A program made the position numbers and the translations under genes. From Candidatus Yanofskybacteria bacterium RIFCSPHIGHO2_01_FULL_39_8b (GTDB lineage Bacteria; Patescibacteriota; Minisyncoccia; 2-02-FULL-40-12; GWA2-44-9), in NCBI GenBank assembly GCA_001794015.1, contig MGIZ01000023.1, positions 1 to 7,764 of the forward strand: 7,764 nucleotides of DNA, read 5' to 3'. Within the stretch, counting starts at the first letter, position 1, and the number at the start of each line of letters is the position of its first letter. The notes under the pieces are model-generated. The model worked only from the letters and a program-made list of their open reading frames with translations, was not told where the DNA came from and searched no databases. Positions 1-4,377 of the stretch are shown here, piece after piece.

Positions 1-1519
1 GTTTCATCTCCCCCGCCCCATATCCTTCAGCATGAATATATGACACTTCTTTGAGTTTGAGTGCCCCCTCAAGAGCAACCGGATAATTATATTTGCGCCC
101 AAGATAAAGAAAATTATCATACTTATAATACTTCCTGGCTATTTTTTTAACTTCTTTGGCTTGGTTTAAGATAACTTTCATTTTATCGGGCAGTTTGCTT
201 AATTCCTCGGCTATTTTCCTGCCCATTGCCAAAGACAAGGCCCTCTGTCTTCCAAAAAACAAAGACAATAGGGCCATAACCGCCACCTGAGAAACGAATG
301 CCTTAGTCGAAGCTACTCCTATTTCCGGACCGGCATGATTATATACTCCGGCCCTAGTTTCACGGGCAATCGAAGAACCAATAACATTAACCACGCCTAA
401 AGTTAACAGGCCCTTTCTTTTCATTTCCCTTAACGCCCCGAGAGTGTCAGCCGTTTCTCCTGACTGACTGACTGTTAAAAGAGATGTTTTTAAATTCGGA
501 CTATGGTTCTTATATCTTAATTCCGAAGCATATTCGGTTTCGACCGCTAATCCAGAACATTCCTCGAGCATATATTCACCAACCAGGCCGGCATAGTAAG
601 CCGTTCCGCAAGCGGTAATAATAAGCCTATTTATTTTTCTCAAGTCTTTCTCAACTGCCTCAAGTCCGCCCAACTTGGCTAACCCGTCCTTAATTATAAG
701 CCTGCCCCTAATGGCGTTTTCGACCGCTTCCGGCTCTTCATATATTTCCTTGAGCATAAAATGGGGAAATTTATTCTTTTTAGCCTGATCTTCTGACCAT
801 TCTATTTTCTCCTGATTCCGTTCAACTGCTTTTCTGTCTAAGGTTGCAATGCGAAAATCTTTAGGTGTTAAAACGGCAAATTCACCATCTTCTAAATACG
901 CGACCTTGCGTGTATAGGGCAAAATAGCCGAGGCATCGGAAGCAACATATTTAATATCATCAGAAAAACCGACCAAGAGCGGGCTGGAATTCTTGGCGAT
1001 TATCATCTTATCGGGGTGATCGGCGTGAATAATGGTAAAAGCATAGGTACCGACAATCGCCTTAAGGGCCAAACGAACTGACTCTTCAAAACTGCCGGTT
1101 TCATGAGTAAAATCTTCTATCAGATGAGCAATAACTTCCGTATCCGTATCCGAAGTAAATTTATGACCCTTTTTCAAAAGTTCAGTTTTCAACTGCCTAA
1201 AATTCTCAATAATACCGTTGTGAACCAAATATATCTTCTTGTCACAGCTGGAATGGGGATGGGAATTCTTATCGGTTGGGGCGCCGTGAGTAGCCCAACG
1301 GGTATGACCGATAGCGACGCTCGATTCAATATTCCGGCTAGTTATTCTTTCAAGTTCAGAAATTCTGCCCGACTTTTTCCGCGAAAAAACACCTCTTCTG
1401 GTTACTGCTGCAATACCCGATGAATCATAACCTCTATACTCAAGACGCTTTAAACCGTCAAGAATAGTTGGGACCGCATTTATACTGTTTTTAGACACAT
1501 AGCCGAATATTCCACACAT
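1..1519 (-). CDS. glmS: Glutamine-fructose-6-phosphate aminotransferase (glucosamine-6-phosphate synthase), 3' end outside window
   Basis: Makes glucosamine-6-phosphate from fructose-6-phosphate and glutamine, the first committed step to UDP-GlcNAc and peptidoglycan; cytosolic. The frame is open without interruption from the ATG at 1519 to the window edge: 506 codons plus one base, against about 600 residues in the family, so roughly the last 100 residues are missing. The N-terminus M-C-G-I-F-G-Y carries the class II glutaminase nucleophile Cys2. R75-W-A-T-H-G, N101-G and the S122/D124/D126 stretch are typical of the glutamine domain (about 2-225). Two SIS sugar-isomerase domains follow: S351-Q-S-G-E-T in the first, and the K488-L-K-E-V-S-Y-I-H-A-E motif in the second. 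The window ends inside the conserved G-E-M-K-H-G-P stretch. It is the last gene of the minus-strand block, 66 bp after rpsP, with a hairpin and its own promoter in the gap. No glmS ribozyme or riboswitch can fit, because the leader is essentially absent. Confidence 0.97.
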   Translation of the reverse strand, partial: MCGIFGYVSKNSINAVPTILDGLKRLEYRGYDSSGIAAVTRRGVFSRKKSGRISELERITSRNIESSVAIGHTRWATHGAPTDKNSHPHSSCDKKIYLVHNGIIENFRQLKTELLKKGHKFTSDTDTEVIAHLIEDFTHETGSFEESVRLALKAIVGTYAFTIIHADHPDKMIIAKNSSPLLVGFSDDIKYVASDASAILPYTRKVAYLEDGEFAVLTPKDFRIATLDRKAVERNQEKIEWSEDQAKKNKFPHFMLKEIYEEPEAVENAIRGRLIIKDGLAKLGGLEAVEKDLRKINRLIITACGTAYYAGLVGEYMLEECSGLAVETEYASELRYKNHSPNLKTSLLTVSQSGETADTLGALREMKRKGLLTLGVVNVIGSSIARETRAGVYNHAGPEIGVASTKAFVSQVAVMALLSLFFGRQRALSLAMGRKIAEELSKLPDKMKVILNQAKEVKKIARKYYKYDNFLYLGRKYNYPVALEGALKLKEVSYIHAEGYGAGEMK

Positions 1520-1525
1520 GAGTTT

Positions 1526-1534
1526 ATTATAACA
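1526..1534 (-). promoter_or_regulatory. Extended -10 promoter of glmS, predicted leaderless start
   Basis: On the minus strand TGTTATAAT (1534 to 1526) is a perfect extended -10 element (TGn plus TATAAT). Six bases, AAACTC, separate it from the ATG at 1519, so transcription starting the usual 6-7 nt downstream would begin at or next to the start codon. No good -35 box is present at 16-18 bp spacing, which an extended -10 can tolerate. There is no Shine-Dalgarno sequence. That this is a working promoter is inferred. Confidence 0.6.
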
Positions 1535-1564
1535 AAAAGTACCTATCAAAAGGCACTTTTTGTT
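1531..1564 (-). terminator. Hairpin between rpsP and glmS, likely rpsP terminator
   Basis: Two 14-base arms (1531-1544 and 1551-1564) flank a 6-base loop. They pair completely in minus-strand RNA, counting one G-U; on the plus strand that position is an A-C mismatch, which favours the minus direction. The core AGTGCCT/AGGTACT is followed by TTTTTGTT, a plausible U-tract, so this looks like an intrinsic terminator 22 bp after the rpsP stop. Its distal arm overlaps the glmS -10 element. The T-rich ends on both sides mean it could also stop plus-strand transcripts. Confidence 0.65.
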
Positions 1565-1585
1565 ATTGTTAGATTATTAATATAT

Positions 1586-1933
1586 TTATGCCACTGGGGC
1601 CGGAGCCGGAACAGATTCTGCTGATTTAATCTCTTCTGTTTTTCCTTTTTCATTTTTACTTTTTCCTTTTTTTGGTTTCCAGCTCTGCATTTTTGGCTTA
1701 TCCCAAACTTTGTAATTTACCATCAGATTATTAACCGTTGGGGATGTTTGAGCGCCTTTTGAAATCCAATATTCAATTCTGTCTTTTTTTACTTTAAACT
1801 CTTTCTGGTGGGGATTATAAGTGCCCAAAAGCTCCAAATACTTTCCCTTTGGTCTGGTAGTGTGTTCAAGAATAACCACCCTAAAATAGGCCTGTCCCCG
1901 CTTCCCGATGCGTTGTAGACGTATCATTAACAT
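1586..1933 (-). CDS. rpsP: Small ribosomal subunit protein bS16
   Basis: Component of the 30S subunit that binds 16S rRNA early in assembly. The start M-L-M-I-R-L-Q-R-I-G-K-R-G-Q-A-Y-F-R-V-V matches the S16 N-terminus, and L-G-T-Y-N-P is the family signature that follows. The frame is open further upstream to a TTG at 1972, but those 13 extra codons (encoding P-F-A-G-F-W-Y) do not resemble S16, so I chose the ATG at 1933; the ATG at 1927 is equally possible. From 1933 the protein has 115 residues, longer than the 82 of E. coli. The extra length is a Lys/Glu-rich stretch and an Ala/Pro/Val tail, probably disordered. It begins 42 bp after the stop of the 125-codon gene and ends in front of a hairpin. 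No Shine-Dalgarno sequence is seen. In many bacteria rpsP sits with rimM and trmD; that context is absent here. Confidence 0.95.
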   Translation of the reverse strand: MLMIRLQRIGKRGQAYFRVVILEHTTRPKGKYLELLGTYNPHQKEFKVKKDRIEYWISKGAQTSPTVNNLMVNYKVWDKPKMQSWKPKKGKSKNEKGKTEEIKSAESVPAPAPVA

Positions 1934-1945
1934 TAGTTTCTGTAG

Positions 1946-1954
1946 TTTATACCA
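1946..1954 (-). promoter_or_regulatory. Possible extended -10 element for rpsP
   Basis: TGGTATAAA (1954 to 1946, minus strand) fits TGn plus a TATAAT-like hexamer and ends 12 bp before the ATG at 1933. The only -35 candidate, TTGCCT (1972 to 1967), is 15 bp away, which is short. If used, the leader would be about 5-6 nt. This is weak evidence in AT-rich sequence, and rpsP may instead be read from upstream. Confidence 0.3.
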
Positions 1955-1975
1955 AAACCCCGCGAAAGGCAATGG

Positions 1976-2353
1976 TTAAAAATTATTTAGAATCGTATCT
2001 AGTTTTTCTGATTTTTCGCTATCAATTTTTTGAATCATGAAATTAACATAGCTGGCAAGAATTGTTTTGAACGCTTTTCTGGATATTTCGTCCAGCTTTT
2101 CTTTGGAATAGGAAGAATTGATAGTTTCTTGAATTTCAGCAATTTTGGGATCGCTTTTATCATATTCTTTTGTAGCAACCGCTTCAGCTATCCACTTATG
2201 CTGATCTGTTGAAAATGAGTTTTGTAGCTCTTTGAGCACCTCATTGGCAAATTTTTTCTTAAACCCTTCAAGAGCTTTTTCTTTTTCATGCTCAAAAAAC
2301 CCTAAAACATCAAAAATTTCCCACAATATTTTCTTATATTCTCCTTTAATCAT
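1976..2353 (-). CDS. Conserved-looking helical protein of unknown function, 125 aa
   Basis: I do not recognise a named family with confidence. The 125-residue product is charged, rich in Lys and Glu, without cysteine, signal peptide or membrane segment, and reads as a string of amphipathic helices: about 1-18 (I-L-W-E-I-F-D-V-L-G-F-F), 20-47, 50-61, 70-80 and 83-118. In outline (an L-G motif, a Lys/Glu-rich helix, then a long C-terminal helix) it resembles the small all-helical uncharacterised proteins common beside ribosomal genes in Patescibacteria, but this is an impression. It begins only 2 bp after the stop of the 47-codon gene, so the two are probably co-transcribed and translationally coupled, and it ends 42 bp before rpsP. 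The A-rich junction has no ribosome binding site of its own. A 60-codon plus-strand frame inside it is an antisense shadow. Confidence 0.75.
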   Translation of the reverse strand: MIKGEYKKILWEIFDVLGFFEHEKEKALEGFKKKFANEVLKELQNSFSTDQHKWIAEAVATKEYDKSDPKIAEIQETINSSYSKEKLDEISRKAFKTILASYVNFMIQKIDSEKSEKLDTILNNF

Positions 2354-2355
2354 TT

Positions 2356-2499
2356 CTAGTCGTTAGAAAAATCACCAAAGGCATCTTCAATTAAATCACC
2401 GGGTATAACAAGTGGAAGAGGCGGTATCTCTGCAATTAATTCCCACCCTTCATATAATCCATAATTCTCTGATTTTGATTGTGGCTTTTCTTGTGACAT
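2356..2499 (-). CDS. Small protein of unknown function, 47 aa
   Basis: A 47-codon reading frame from an ATG at 2499 to TAG at 2356-2358. The product begins M-S-Q-E-K-P-Q-S-K-S, has a central E-G-W-E-L-I-A-E-I and a proline-rich P-P-L-P-L-V-I-P-G stretch, and ends acidic (D-L-I-E-D-A-F-G-D-F). It has no membrane segment or cysteine. Three things support coding: it fills the gap exactly between the word-repeat spacer and the next gene, its stop is separated by only 2 bp from the next ATG, and its composition is normal for protein (Trp, Tyr, Gly, spaced charged residues) rather than like the flanking A/T words. Function unknown. The proline-rich segment followed by an acidic tail could be a short binding peptide for its partner gene's helical product, which is speculation. 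Confidence 0.6.
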   Translation of the reverse strand: MSQEKPQSKSENYGLYEGWELIAEIPPLPLVIPGDLIEDAFGDFSND

Positions 2500-2506
2500 A
2501 CTATAG

Positions 2507-2535
2507 AGTTTAAAATTAAAAAATCAAAATGTAAA
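2507..2535 (-). promoter_or_regulatory. Possible promoter for the 47-aa/125-aa gene pair
   Basis: On the minus strand TTTACA (2535 to 2530) and TAAACT (2512 to 2507) are 17 bp apart, and the -10 box ends 7 bp before the ATG at 2499, again predicting an almost leaderless transcript. The boxes match the sigma-70 consensus at 5 and 4 of 6 positions, but the surroundings are very A/T-rich and lie inside the repeat spacer, so chance matches are likely. Confidence 0.3.
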
Positions 2536-2601
2536 ATGACAATGTAAAATCTAAAATTTTAAGATTTTGAACTGTTATTTTGAATTTTATACTTTTCGTT
2601 T
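2512..2601 (-). repeat. 7-base word array forming a long imperfect inverted repeat (behind rnc)
   Basis: The non-coding spacer between rnc and the 47-codon gene. On the plus strand it reads as consecutive 7-base units: AAAATTA, AAAAATC, AAAATGT, AAAATGA, one 6-base unit, AAAATCT, AAAATTT, then T-rich units such as TTGAACT, GTTATTT, TGAATTT. The A-rich half (2526-2551) and T-rich half (2563-2588) are complementary at 20 of 26 positions, with a perfect palindrome TAAAATTTTA (2552-2561) at the apex. The whole piece would fold as one imperfect hairpin. Confidence 0.75.
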
Positions 2602-2607
2602 TTCATA

Positions 2608-3300
2608 CTACCATCCTTTCTTCTGCAAAGCATCTTTAGCTGCTTCCTGTTGGGCTTCCTGTTTTGAGGGTCCCTGGCCGGAGCCGGCCATTTCTTTTTC
2701 CAGAAATACGCCTATCTTGAAATTCCGGGCATGATCGAGCCCCCACTCGTCTAGCACCTCATAAATGGGAGTAATACCAACTTTGTCTTGGGCATATTCC
2801 TGAAACAAGCTTTTCGGATCACGATAGAGCCGCTTTTCTATTATTGTCGGCAATTCCTTTAGAACAAACCGGCTTATAAATTGCTTTGATGGTTCATAAC
2901 CCTGATCAAGATAAATCGCCCCTATAAGCGCCTCTATAGCATTAGCCAGTATGTATTGCCTAGCCCGCCCCGTATCCCGCGCTTCTCCCCGAGATAATAG
3001 AACAAAATCATTCAAATCAAATTCATTTGAAATCCTGGAAAGCATAACCGCATTAACCAGCGCCGCCCGCCAATTAGTCATTTCACCCTCCGGATTGGGA
3101 TAATTATTATATAAATATTCCGTAACCACTAACTCAAGAACAGCATCACCCAAAAACTCTAACCGTTCATTTTGATCAAGATGCCACTTTGTATTTTCGT
3201 TCAAATACGAACGATGAGTAAGAGCTTGGAGAAGTAAGTCTTTATTTCGAAAAGTAATACCGATTTTGGCCTCAAGGCCGGAGATTTTATCCTCGAACAT
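2608..3300 (-). CDS. rnc: Ribonuclease III
   Basis: Endonuclease that cleaves double-stranded RNA, notably the long stems of 16S and 23S rRNA precursors and some mRNAs; cytosolic homodimer. Length 230 aa is typical. The catalytic domain (about 6-155) has the family signature N44-E-R-L-E-F-L-G-D-A-V-L with metal ligands E45, E48 and D52, and the second cluster A119-N-A-I-E-A-L-I-G with E123, the equivalent of E. coli E117. The position matching E. coli D114 is N120 here. The double-stranded RNA-binding domain covers about 161-228 (D161-P-K-S-L-F-Q-E-Y-A, then G210-P-S-K-Q-E-A). The ATG at 3300 is the first possible start and agrees with the family. No Shine-Dalgarno sequence precedes it. It lies between nusB and the small-gene pair, with long word-repeat hairpins on both sides that could themselves be RNase III targets. 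Confidence 0.97.
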   Translation of the reverse strand: MFEDKISGLEAKIGITFRNKDLLLQALTHRSYLNENTKWHLDQNERLEFLGDAVLELVVTEYLYNNYPNPEGEMTNWRAALVNAVMLSRISNEFDLNDFVLLSRGEARDTGRARQYILANAIEALIGAIYLDQGYEPSKQFISRFVLKELPTIIEKRLYRDPKSLFQEYAQDKVGITPIYEVLDEWGLDHARNFKIGVFLEKEMAGSGQGPSKQEAQQEAAKDALQKKGW

Positions 3301-3305
3301 TAACT

Positions 3306-3436
3306 AAATCCGAAGCTCGAAATCCGAAATCCGAAACAAAGCCAGAAAATCCGAAATTCTAAATCTAAAACGTTTCAAATTTAGAAGATTCGAATTTGAA
3401 TATTGTTTAGAATTTCGATATTCGAATTTCGATATT
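3306..3436 (-). repeat. 7-base word array with inverted halves (between nusB and rnc)
   Basis: This spacer is built from 7-base units on the plus strand: AAATCCG at 3306, 3320, 3327 and 3347, with variants AAGCTCG, AAACAAA, AAATTCT and AAATCTA; then after the centre T-rich units ATTCGAA, TTTGAAT, ATTGTTT, AGAATTT, CGATATT, CGAATTT and CGATATT up to 3436. The centre 3357-3386 is a hairpin with perfect TTCTAAAT/ATTTAGAA arms; the 14 bases inside also pair in minus-strand RNA if two G-U pairs are allowed. The outer halves are imperfectly complementary (AAACAA, AAATYCGAA, TCGAAATYCGAA recur inverted). The array ends within 7 bp of the rnc ATG. Confidence 0.78.
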
Positions 3437-3458
3437 AAAAACCTAATTTTATAACTAG

Positions 3459-3962
3459 CTATACTGTATTATCGCCTTCTGTTTTAGCAATAGGATCTTC
3501 ATCAGTTTTCTCTTTCGCCGGTGGCGCATCATCTTTCCCCGGTTCCCCTATCTCCCGATAAACCGTGCCTAAAACGCCGTTGACAAACTTTCCTGACGAT
3601 TCTCCGCCGAATGACTTGGCAAGTTCTATGGCTTCGTTGATCGCCACTTTAGGCGGCACTTCATCACGCTTGCCAAACAATAATTCAAACAATCCTATTC
3701 TCAAGACATTCCTGTCTATAACTGCTACTTGGTTTAATGGCCATTGGGGAGCGGCTTTTTCTATTATTTTATCTATTTCATTAACATGCTTAATGGTTCC
3801 ATCAATTAATTGATGAATAAAGGTGGTATCTTCAAGACCAGAGGCAAATTCCTTAATATTTCTATCAACAACAGTGGGTAATTCTTCTATTTTCCTGCCC
3901 CTAAAATCCCACTCATAGAGGGATTGCATAGCCACTGAACGTGAAAGGTGCCGTGATGCCAA
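3459..3962 (-). CDS. nusB: Transcription antitermination factor NusB
   Basis: RNA-binding protein that joins NusE (ribosomal protein S10) on boxA to keep RNA polymerase going through rRNA operons. The all-helical NusB fold is visible: A-S-R-H-L-S-R-S-V-A-M-Q-S-L-Y-E-W at the N-terminus (the arginine-rich boxA-binding helix), a middle P-L-N-Q-V-A-V-I-D-R-N-V-L-R-I-G-L-F-E-L, and the signature P-P-K-V-A-I-N-E-A-I-E-L-A-K-S-F-G followed by S-G-K-F-V-N-G-V-L-G. I chose a TTG start at 3962, giving M-A-S-R-H-L and 167 aa; the frame continues upstream to a TTG at 3977 through residues (W-G-C-T) unlike the family. It is longer than the 139 aa of E. coli because of about 29 extra Asp/Glu/Lys/Pro-rich C-terminal residues, likely disordered. 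It lies downstream of rpmF and upstream of rnc, a sensible grouping for rRNA production. Confidence 0.95.
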   Translation of the reverse strand: MASRHLSRSVAMQSLYEWDFRGRKIEELPTVVDRNIKEFASGLEDTTFIHQLIDGTIKHVNEIDKIIEKAAPQWPLNQVAVIDRNVLRIGLFELLFGKRDEVPPKVAINEAIELAKSFGGESSGKFVNGVLGTVYREIGEPGKDDAPPAKEKTDEDPIAKTEGDNTV

Positions 3963-3973
3963 GGTACAACCCC

Positions 3974-4043
3974 ACAACTTACAACCTACGACTTACAACT
4001 TAAAAAATCGTTAGTCGTTAGTCGTTAGTCATTAGTCATTAGT
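3974..4043 (-). repeat. Two opposing 7-bp tandem arrays (between rpmF and nusB)
   Basis: On the plus strand, four units of the ACAACTT type (3974-4001: ACAACTT, ACAACCT, ACGACTT, ACAACTT), a short A-rich linker, then five units of CGTTAGT or CATTAGT (4009-4043). The two arrays are related by reverse complementation: AAGTCGT against TAGTCGT agree at 6 of 7. In minus-strand RNA most of the differing positions become G-U pairs, so a long hairpin with a U-rich loop (AUUUUUU) forms in the direction of transcription. The last unit runs into the rpmF stop codon and the first lies 11 bp upstream of the nusB start. Confidence 0.8.
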
Positions 4044-4264
4044 TACTTCTGTCTTTTCTTAATTTTCTCTTTCTTCTTCAATTCCTTTGCTAAAACATTA
4101 ACCACTTCTTTTCCTCTATAGAACCCGCAATATTTACAAACCGAATGAGGCAAAGTCTTCTTCTTGCATTGAGAACAATCGGTTAATTTTAACAGCTTAA
4201 GAGCTAAGTGACTCCGTCTTCGAAGCTGCTTGCCCTTGGCCATGTGATGTCTTGGTACTGCCAT
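4043..4264 (-). CDS. rpmF: Large ribosomal subunit protein bL32
   Basis: Small basic zinc-ribbon protein of the 50S subunit. The 73-residue product starts M-A-V-P-R-H-H-M-A-K-G-K, matching the M-A-V-P start of L32, followed by the Arg-rich R15-R-R-S-H-L. Four cysteines C30-x-x-C33 and C43-x-x-C46 form the zinc ribbon with the family context L-P-H-S-V-C-K-Y-C-G-F-Y-R-G-K-E-V. The C-terminus is a Lys-rich tail of about 15 residues, a little longer than in E. coli L32 (57 aa). First gene of the minus-strand block, divergent from dnaE, with a promoter candidate just upstream; there is no Shine-Dalgarno sequence. In many bacteria rpmF precedes plsX and fab genes; here it precedes nusB. Confidence 0.96.
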   Translation of the reverse strand: MAVPRHHMAKGKQLRRRSHLALKLLKLTDCSQCKKKTLPHSVCKYCGFYRGKEVVNVLAKELKKKEKIKKRQK

Positions 4265-4273
4265 ATTGATCGT

Positions 4274-4302
4274 ATATTATCACAAAATAATATTTTTAAC
4301 AA
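4274..4302 (-). promoter_or_regulatory. Candidate promoter of the rpmF-nusB-rnc block
   Basis: On the minus strand TTGTTA (4302 to 4297), a 17-bp spacer, then TAATAT (4279 to 4274) preceded by TGA as an extended -10. The -10 ends 9 bp before the rpmF ATG, so the leader would be only 2-4 nt. An overlapping choice, GATAAT preceded by TGT, is nearly as good in sequence but has a 15-bp spacer. Confidence 0.45.
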
Positions 4303-4327
4303 GTTTTACTAATTTTCTCCGACTTAT

Positions 4328-4346
4328 CAACAATTTTTTCTTGTTG
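4328..4346. promoter_or_regulatory. Small inverted repeat overlapping the dnaE -35 region
   Basis: CAACAA (4328-4333) and TTGTTG (4341-4346) are perfect inverted arms around TTTTTTC. The right arm overlaps the TTGTCC -35 candidate of dnaE. It could be an operator, but 6-bp arms are short enough to arise by chance. Confidence 0.3.
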
Positions 4347-4371
4347 TCCGAATTTATACGAGTGATAAAAT
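4344..4371 (+). promoter_or_regulatory. Promoter of dnaE with extended -10, predicted leaderless
   Basis: TTGTCC (4344-4349), a 16-bp spacer, then TAAAAT (4366-4371) preceded by TGA (4363-4365), giving TGnTAAAAT. Six bases (TAGATT) separate the box from the ATG at 4378, so the predicted transcription start coincides with the start codon. The geometry is the same as at glmS. No Shine-Dalgarno sequence is present. Confidence 0.6.
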
Positions 4372-4377
4372 TAGATT

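Noticed and set aside
1103..1423. 106-codon plus-strand open frame
   Set aside because: Lies fully inside glmS on the opposite strand, whose protein sequence is unmistakable; its translation has no protein-like character.
1520..1585. glmS ribozyme or other riboswitch before glmS
   Set aside because: The gap is 66 bp, filled by a simple hairpin and a -10 box; the ribozyme core needs well over 100 bases.
1586..1972. TTG at 1972 as the rpsP start
   Set aside because: The extra residues do not match S16 and the family N-terminus begins at the ATG at 1933 or 1927.
2030..2212. 60-codon plus-strand frame with a Phe/Ile-rich product
   Set aside because: Antisense to the 125-codon gene; Phe/Ile richness is the expected complement of Lys/Glu/Asn codons in AT-rich DNA.
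3565..3813. 82-codon plus-strand frame with a hydrophobic end
   Set aside because: Antisense to the conserved core of nusB, with no initiation signal or family resemblance.
3974..4043. CRISPR array
   Set aside because: Units are 7 bp, contiguous and degenerate, without unique spacers; no cas genes are present.
4324..4332. Replication origin at the rpmF-dnaE gap
   Set aside because: Only one DnaA-box-like 9-mer with a mismatch; no cluster, no dnaA or dnaN nearby and no distinct unwinding element.
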